A stretch of 14,334 bases of DNA. Source: an uncultured Micrococcales bacterium. Lineage in GTDB: Bacteria; Actinomycetota; Actinomycetes; Actinomycetales; Microbacteriaceae. Position 1 is the first letter of the stretch, and every line of letters starts with the position of its first letter. The stretch spans positions 1 through 14,334 of the forward strand of contig CAIJJH010000050.1 in NCBI GenBank assembly GCA_903820955.1, written 5' to 3'. The notes under the pieces were generated by a model that was not told where the DNA came from, did not search any database, and saw only the letters and a list, made by a program, of their open reading frames with translations. Shown here piece by piece: positions 9,861 through 14,334 of this stretch. Both the position numbers and the translations under genes were made by a program.

Positions 9861-10118
9861 ATGGCAATCATTCAGATCGCACTCCAGGTCCTCCTGGGCA
9901 TCATCAGCTTGTTGCTGACTCTACTCATCCTTCTTCACAAGGGTCGTGGTGGTGGACTTTCAGACATGTTTGGTGGCGGTCTATCTAGCGGTGGGGCATC
10001 ATCTGGTGTCGCCGAGCGAAACCTCAACCGAATCACGATCATCCTCGGATTAGTTTGGATCGTAATCATCGTCGTCCTAGGCCTGTTTATCAGGTTTAAC
10101 CTAGTTCCGACCGCCTAA
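9861..10118 (+). CDS. secG: SecG, protein translocase subunit
   Basis: SecG is a small membrane subunit of the SecYEG channel and helps SecA-driven export across the cytoplasmic membrane. The 85-residue protein has the SecG form: a first hydrophobic helix at about 3-26, a Gly/Ser-rich loop at about 28-50 (GRGGGLSDMFGGGLSSGG at 28-45), and a second helix at about 58-79. The sequence LLILLHKGRGGGLSDMFGGG is characteristic of actinobacterial SecG. Its place just after tpiA is the usual one in these bacteria and supports the call. The ribosome-binding site is weak and the 34-base leader holds inverted repeats. Its last 4 bases overlap the end of pgl on the opposite strand, leaving no room for a terminator between the genes. 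Confidence 0.95.
   Translation: MAIIQIALQVLLGIISLLLTLLILLHKGRGGGLSDMFGGGLSSGGASSGVAERNLNRITIILGLVWIVIIVVLGLFIRFNLVPTA
10077..10104. repeat. Hairpin in the 3' end of secG, just beyond the pgl stop
   Basis: CTAGG (10077-10081) pairs with CCTAG (10100-10104). Directly inside, CCTG (10082-10085) pairs with CAGG (10091-10094) around the loop TTTAT, with TTTAA bulged on one side. Read on the minus strand, the hairpin begins about 11 bases after the pgl stop codon. Neither strand has a T-run after it, so it is not a standard intrinsic terminator. It could still pause polymerase or protect the 3' end of the pgl mRNA, or be chance within secG coding sequence. Confidence 0.25.
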
Positions 10119-10810
10119 CCAATAAGGCTTGCGCCGGCGTTCGCGTCGACAAACCACAAGGTTTTTTCTGTTCCGCGAACTCTTCCAACCGGAAGGCTCT
10201 CGCGATTATCACCAAATGCTGTTGCCACAGCCGAAGCCTTGTCGGCTCCGGCGACGGTAAACCAAACCTCTCGAGCCGAGTTGATCGCAGCGTAGCTAAG
10301 GCTCAGGCGCTGAGGGGGCGGCTTAGGTGAATCGTGCTCCGCAATAACTAATTCGCCTGCGGGATTCTTGCCGGGGAACAAGCTCGCGATATGGCCGTCA
10401 GGGCCAATGCCAAGCAACAGAATGTCGAAACGAACGCTAGAAACTTCTGACCGGAACGCCAAAGCCGCTTCGTCAAGACTTAATCCTTCGTCGCTGGCCG
10501 GAAAAGGGTGCAGGTTAGTCACAGGGATCTCGATGTGATCGAGTAACGCCTCTTTCGCCTGGACTTCGTTTCGGTCGCCGCTTGCTTTTTCGACGAAGCG
10601 CTCGTCGCCCCACCAGATATGCACGCGTGACCAATCGAGCGATAGCTCACGTAGCTTTGCCAAGGTCAGGATGCCCACCGTGCCTCCGGTGACAACCAGA
10701 TTGACCTTATTCTGACTCTCTAACAACTCTTTGATGCGCAGAACCACAGCCCGTGCGGCACCAACCGCCACGGCATCGGCATCGTCGAAGTGTTGAACCA
10801 GCGGCTGCAT
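10115..10810 (-). CDS. pgl: 6-phosphogluconolactonase (DevB/SOL type)
   Basis: This enzyme hydrolyses 6-phosphogluconolactone to 6-phosphogluconate, the second step of the oxidative pentose-phosphate pathway, directly after the Zwf reaction. The 231 residues fit the DevB/SOL family, related to glucosamine-6-phosphate deaminase. Visible motifs are TGGT at 41-44, WWGDERFV at 66-73 and GIGPDGHIASLFPG at 134-147, the main family signature. The start ATG (10808-10810 on the minus strand) shares one base with the opcA stop as TAATG, so translation probably continues by re-initiation. The Shine-Dalgarno sequence is weak, in keeping with this. Its stop overlaps the end of the converging secG by 4 bases. 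An actinobacterial pgl directly after opcA is the expected order. Confidence 0.96.
   Translation of the reverse strand: MQPLVQHFDDADAVAVGAARAVVLRIKELLESQNKVNLVVTGGTVGILTLAKLRELSLDWSRVHIWWGDERFVEKASGDRNEVQAKEALLDHIEIPVTNLHPFPASDEGLSLDEAALAFRSEVSSVRFDILLLGIGPDGHIASLFPGKNPAGELVIAEHDSPKPPPQRLSLSYAAINSAREVWFTVAGADKASAVATAFGDNRESLPVGRVRGTEKTLWFVDANAGASLIG
10151..10167 (+). terminator. Weak candidate terminator for the secG-side transcript
   Basis: AAACC (10151-10155), loop ACAA and GGTTT (10160-10164) form a 5-bp stem that runs into a six-T tract at 10162-10167. On the plus strand it lies 33 bases after the secG stop, within the 3' coding part of pgl. The stem has only two G-C pairs, so it is weak. 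The minus strand has no following T-run, so it would act on plus-strand transcripts only. It is the best candidate I see for ending the gap-pgk-tpiA-secG message. Confidence 0.2.
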
Positions 10811-11775
10811 TATTTCTTTGCGGCCTTACTAGGGGCCTTGGTGCGCGCCACGAACTTGATTACCTTGCCAAACAGGTCGTCAGGGTCGAGTCGGCGCAGA
10901 TCTTCGCTGAGGCAGTCTCGGTCGCTTCTTCTAGGCAGGGTGATTTCGCGGGTTGGCTGGGTTGGCTGAATAAGTGTCGCTACGTCTGGAATGTTTCGAA
11001 CAATCTCGATGTCGCCTGACTTACGAATTAGACGAACGCCTCGAATTCCGGCGACGGCTTGACCGCGCGCGGTGCGCTCGAGCTTTACCTTGACCTTGAG
11101 CTTCAACTCGAGCCAAGCGGCCAAAAGGTCGGTGCTGGGGGAGTCATCAGCGCCAGTCACCTCGACGCCGATCACCGGGTCGTAAGGGGGCTGGTCGAGA
11201 ATCGCTGCCAACTGGGCTCGCCAAAGTGTGAGGCGGGTCCAGGCAAAGTCGCTATCGCCCGGTTCGTAGCTCTTGGCAAGCTGCCGGAGGTATGCGTGTG
11301 GATTCGGCTGGTTGGCCGCGTCGGTGATTCGACGGGTGGCAATGCGTCCGATAGCCGAGGTCGAGACTTTCATCGGTGCCTCCGAAGGCCACCAAGCCAC
11401 CACAGGAGCATCTGGTAGCAGTAAACCGGTTACCAGGCTCTCGGCATCCTTTGCGGCCTCCCCGTAGGCGCGCAGGACGATTACCTCAGAGGCACCGGCG
11501 TCGCCACCGACACGAATCTGGGCATCGAGGCCACTGGTTTTCTTGACGGACTTTGAATCTTCGTCGGCGACCACGATGATGCGGCACGGGTGTTCACGAG
11601 ATGCCTCGTTCGCCGAATTAATGGCGGGTTCTATGCCCTTGTAGTTGGTTTGAATGACCAGTGTCAAAACTCGACCGAGAGCGACAGCGCCGCCCTGCTC
11701 ACGAATCTGAACCAGCGACTTCGAAACCTTCGAAATGGTTGTGTTGGGAAGATCGACGATCACGGGATTCTCCAT
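10810..11775 (-). CDS. opcA: OpcA, glucose-6-phosphate dehydrogenase assembly protein
   Basis: OpcA is needed for activity or assembly of the Zwf glucose-6-phosphate dehydrogenase in actinobacteria and cyanobacteria. The cytoplasmic protein has 321 residues. Family markers are REHPCRIIVV at 60-69, the strongly conserved LLLPDAPVVAWWP at 118-130 and DSDFAWTRLTLWR at 174-186. The tail (RTKAPSKAAKK at 311-321) is rich in Lys and likely disordered. The ATG at 11773-11775 lies inside the end of zwf, giving a 16-base overlap, and its stop shares a base with the pgl start. This arrangement suggests coupled production of Zwf and its partner. The exact mechanism of OpcA is not well known. The call rests on the motifs and on the position between zwf and pgl, which is the standard one. 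Confidence 0.95.
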   Translation of the reverse strand: MENPVIVDLPNTTISKVSKSLVQIREQGGAVALGRVLTLVIQTNYKGIEPAINSANEASREHPCRIIVVADEDSKSVKKTSGLDAQIRVGGDAGASEVIVLRAYGEAAKDAESLVTGLLLPDAPVVAWWPSEAPMKVSTSAIGRIATRRITDAANQPNPHAYLRQLAKSYEPGDSDFAWTRLTLWRAQLAAILDQPPYDPVIGVEVTGADDSPSTDLLAAWLELKLKVKVKLERTARGQAVAGIRGVRLIRKSGDIEIVRNIPDVATLIQPTQPTREITLPRRSDRDCLSEDLRRLDPDDLFGKVIKFVARTKAPSKAAKK

Positions 11776-13304
11776 TCTCTGCCGTCTCGGGCAAGCATTT
11801 CATCGGCCGAAGCAGGGCCCCAGGTGCCTGGTCGGTACTGCTCCACCTTGCCCTTTTGCTTCGCCCAGTATTCTTCAATCGGATCGAGAATTTTCCAGGA
11901 GAGTTCAACCTCTTCGTGGCGCGGGAACAGCGGTGGGTCACCGAGGAGCACATCAAGTATCAGACGCTCGTATGCCTCAGGGCTCGCTTCAGTGAATGCG
12001 TGGCCGTAGCCGAAGTCCATCGTCACATCGCGGACCTGCATGCCGGCACCCGGCACCTTCGAGCCAAATCGAATAGTCACACCTTCGTCTGGCTGAACGC
12101 GAATAACCAGAGCATTCTGGCCAAGCGCGGAGGTTTGATCGGCGGCGAACAGTTGCTGAGGCGCGCGCTTGAAGACCACTGCGATCTCGGTAACTCTACG
12201 TCCGAGGCGTTTACCGGCGCGGAGGTAGAACGGCACGCCAGCCCAGCGCCGGGTGTTGATGTCTAGGCGCATGGCCGCGTAGGTTTCGGTGACCGACTTT
12301 GGGTTCATTCCGTCTTCTTCGAGGAAGCCGAGAACCTCTTCGCCACCCTGCCAACCGCCTGCGTACTGCCCTCGTGCGGTGTGCTTGCCAAGGTCGCGAG
12401 GCAGACGGACCGCCTTCAAAACCTTTTCCTTCTCGGCGCGAAGGTCGGCGGCATCAAACGAAACCGGCTCTTCCATAGCGGTTAGGGCCAGCAATTGCAG
12501 CAAGTGGTTCTGAATCACGTCTCGGGCCGCACCGATGCCGTCGTAGTAACCGGCACGCCCGCCGACACCAATGTCCTCGGCCATTGTGATCTGCACGTGG
12601 TCGATGTAGTTGGAGTTCCAAAGTGGCTCATACATCTGGTTGGCAAAACGCAGAGCCAGGATGTTTTGCACGGTCTCTTTGCCGAGGTAGTGATCGATGC
12701 GGAAAACCGAGTCTGCCGGGAACACCGATTCGACAACGTCGTTCAGCTCGCGAGCGGTCTTTAGGTCGCTACCGAATGGCTTTTCGATGACCACGCGGCG
12801 GAACTGGTCTGGCTTAGGGTCGGCAAGACCCGAGCGTGAAAGCTGCTTGCAGACCAGCGGGAAAGCCTTTGGTGGAATCGACAGGTAGAAGGCGTGGTTA
12901 CCGTTGGTTCCGCGTTTCTCATCGAGCAGAGCGATGGTCGCCTTAAGGCGATCGAAGGCGTCGTCGTCGTCGAATTCACCCTGCACAAAGCGAATACCTT
13001 CACTCAGCTGTTGCCAAACCTCTTCGCTAAATGGGGTTCTGGCATGCTCCCGTACCGAATCGTGCACGACCTTGGCGAAGTCTTGATCGACCCAGTCGCG
13101 TCGCGCAAAGCCGATCAGTGCGAAACCTGGTGGCAAGAGCCCTCGGTTGGCTAGGTCGTACACAGCGGGCATCAACTTCTTGCGAGAAAGGTCGCCGGTC
13201 ACACCGAAGATGATCAGACCGGAGGGTCCGGCGATCCGGTTGAGGCGGCGGTCCTCGGGGTCACGAAGCGGGTTTACACCTGGCGCGAGCTTTGCGGGGC
13301 TCAT
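11760..13304 (-). CDS. zwf: Glucose-6-phosphate dehydrogenase
   Basis: Zwf oxidises glucose-6-phosphate to 6-phosphogluconolactone, usually reducing NADP+, and so commits sugar to the oxidative pentose-phosphate pathway. The 514 residues match the family. The nucleotide-binding fold shows GVTGDLSRKK at 34-43; VIEKPFGSD lies at 172-180; and the active-site signature RIDHYLGKE at 202-210 contains the catalytic His of the family. The start ATG (13302-13304 on the minus strand) follows a strong AAAGGAG ribosome-binding sequence in the 9-base gap after pgi. The 3' end overlaps opcA by 16 bases. The gene lies in a pgi-zwf-opcA-pgl run; in related bacteria tkt and tal precede it, and these would be off the right edge. 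Confidence 0.98.
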   Translation of the reverse strand: MSPAKLAPGVNPLRDPEDRRLNRIAGPSGLIIFGVTGDLSRKKLMPAVYDLANRGLLPPGFALIGFARRDWVDQDFAKVVHDSVREHARTPFSEEVWQQLSEGIRFVQGEFDDDDAFDRLKATIALLDEKRGTNGNHAFYLSIPPKAFPLVCKQLSRSGLADPKPDQFRRVVIEKPFGSDLKTARELNDVVESVFPADSVFRIDHYLGKETVQNILALRFANQMYEPLWNSNYIDHVQITMAEDIGVGGRAGYYDGIGAARDVIQNHLLQLLALTAMEEPVSFDAADLRAEKEKVLKAVRLPRDLGKHTARGQYAGGWQGGEEVLGFLEEDGMNPKSVTETYAAMRLDINTRRWAGVPFYLRAGKRLGRRVTEIAVVFKRAPQQLFAADQTSALGQNALVIRVQPDEGVTIRFGSKVPGAGMQVRDVTMDFGYGHAFTEASPEAYERLILDVLLGDPPLFPRHEEVELSWKILDPIEEYWAKQKGKVEQYRPGTWGPASADEMLARDGREWRIP

Positions 13305-13313
13305 TTTTCTCCT

Positions 13314-14334
13314 TTAGCGAGCGGCGTTTGCGATGACCTTGAGGCCAGCGGTCACGTCGCCGAGGGTGAGGGTTAGAACTGGTCGGCCGAGTTGGGCTAG
13401 GACGTTGGCATCACCGGCGGCCTGCGAAGCAATCAGTTCACCGAAGGTGAAATTGCGACCCGGAACAGCGATGTCGTGCTTGGCGCGAGCGACGATCTGC
13501 AGGTAGGCACCAAAACGTGGCCCTCCCTTGTGAAACTGACCGGTCGAGTGCAAGAACCTAGGACCCCAACCGAAGGTGACCGGTCGACCGGTTGACTTGG
13601 CGAATAGGTTGCGAAGTTCGGCTGCCTCGGGGGAGTCAACGCGGTCGATGTAAGCCTGAACAGCCAGGTAGCCATCGGCGGGAAGCTCAGTTAGCAGCTT
13701 GGCGATTGCGCTGGCGACATCTGATACTCCTTCTAGCGAGAGCTCAGAAGAACGCACCTCGATAGAGCCGTCGACGAATCTCGGTGCCACTTCGACTTCA
13801 CGCTTCTCGAGCATTGCGCGAGCGGCAATCTTTGCCGATTCGACATCGGGTTGGTCAAACGGGTTGACCCCGATCAGGCGGCTGGCAATCACTGTCGCGT
13901 ATTCCCAAAGCAGAAACTGTGCGCCGAGTGGGCCAGAGACCGCGACTTCGTCGCCAGATGCAACTGTTCCATTGGCAACGATTCTTGCGATTAAGACGTC
14001 GTCGAGACCGATCTCTGCGCTGTGAACGTCGAGGGCGACCGGCAAGATGCCCTTGCCGAGTTTCCCGGTGGACTCTGCGATTAGCTGTTCTGCCCAATCA
14101 CCAAAGCCAACGATGTCGGTGCCATCGGCAATGATTCCGACCTTGTCGCGAAACCCGTTGGCGGCAGCTGTGCGAGCCAAAGCGGAGCCGAGCACCAGAC
14201 CCGGGTTGGTTTCGACGTCTTCGGCCAAAAGCTGAGCCACGGCGTTTGCGTCATTCAGCAGGCCTTGAATATCGACTCCGGCTAGACCAGAGGGAACCAG
14301 ACCGAAGGCGGTTAGTGCGCTATAGCGACCACCA
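13314..14334 (-). CDS. pgi: Glucose-6-phosphate isomerase, divergent subfamily (5' end missing)
   Basis: Phosphoglucose isomerase interconverts glucose-6-phosphate and fructose-6-phosphate, the branch point between glycolysis and the pentose-phosphate genes downstream. The frame is open from the TAA at 13314-13316 to the right edge, showing 339 C-terminal residues; the GTG at 14238-14240 is internal. The visible part begins GGRYSALTAFGLVPSG (1-16), a conserved isomerase segment. Near the C-terminus comes GPRFLHSTGQFHKGGP, but the GVELGK segment of E. coli-type Pgi is absent. The LHSTGQ-HKGGP form is, as I recall, shared with bifunctional transaldolase/isomerase proteins, so a fused transaldolase domain upstream cannot be excluded. 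A stand-alone enzyme of roughly 530-550 residues is more likely. It ends 9 bases before zwf in the same operon. Isomerase identity is secure; the exact subfamily is inferred. Confidence 0.9.
   Translation of the reverse strand, partial: GGRYSALTAFGLVPSGLAGVDIQGLLNDANAVAQLLAEDVETNPGLVLGSALARTAAANGFRDKVGIIADGTDIVGFGDWAEQLIAESTGKLGKGILPVALDVHSAEIGLDDVLIARIVANGTVASGDEVAVSGPLGAQFLLWEYATVIASRLIGVNPFDQPDVESAKIAARAMLEKREVEVAPRFVDGSIEVRSSELSLEGVSDVASAIAKLLTELPADGYLAVQAYIDRVDSPEAAELRNLFAKSTGRPVTFGWGPRFLHSTGQFHKGGPRFGAYLQIVARAKHDIAVPGRNFTFGELIASQAAGDANVLAQLGRPVLTLTLGDVTAGLKVIANAAR

Noticed and set aside
11661..12266. A 201-codon open frame on the plus strand opposite zwf and opcA
   Set aside because: It lies wholly antisense to two clearly identified genes, has no recognisable motif and no good ribosome-binding site. 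It is best explained as a by-product of codon bias.

Overview
The window is a stretch of conserved bacterial housekeeping genes. It is almost certainly from an actinobacterium, most likely Microbacteriaceae or a relative with a small, streamlined genome. Three things point there: WhiA, RapZ (with the actinobacterial GxGRS form of the Walker A loop) and OpcA are typical of that phylum; the gene order uvrA-uvrC-rapZ-whiA-gap-pgk-tpiA-secG is the classic actinobacterial one; and pgi-zwf-opcA-pgl is the actinobacterial pentose-phosphate order. GC content looks like the mid-50s percent from sampled lines, which is low for the phylum. Only about 217 of 14,334 bases lie outside genes, so roughly 98.5% is coding.

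Layout. Positions 1-10118 are read left to right: uvrA (5' end missing) and uvrC for nucleotide excision repair; rapZ and whiA, regulatory genes; sodA, a cytoplasmic Fe/Mn superoxide dismutase; gap-pgk-tpiA, the triose half of glycolysis; and secG, a translocon subunit. Positions 10115-14334 are read right to left: pgi (5' end missing), zwf, opcA and pgl, which branch glucose-6-phosphate into the oxidative pentose-phosphate pathway. The two blocks meet tail to tail at secG and pgl and overlap by 4 bases. Together they cover the split of sugar phosphate between glycolysis and NADPH production, beside repair, superoxide defence and secretion genes.

Most neighbouring genes are separated by 0-9 bases or overlap, so they are probably translated in coupled fashion. 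The only spacers of any size precede rapZ (59 nt from the chosen start), sodA (28 nt), gap (80 nt) and secG (34 nt). All four hold inverted repeats next to or including the ribosome-binding region. The two clearest are a perfect 7-bp dyad around the rapZ Shine-Dalgarno sequence and a perfect 8-bp repeat that can pair with the gap Shine-Dalgarno sequence. Both genes are also forced to use TTG start codons. These leaders are the least explained part of the window.

Other points: yvcK, usually found between rapZ and whiA in actinobacteria, is absent; sodA sits between whiA and gap; and the visible Pgi belongs to a divergent subfamily. I found no tRNA, rRNA, CRISPR array, insertion sequence or phage gene. 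No gene-free stretch exceeds 80 bases. No new multi-gene system is evident.
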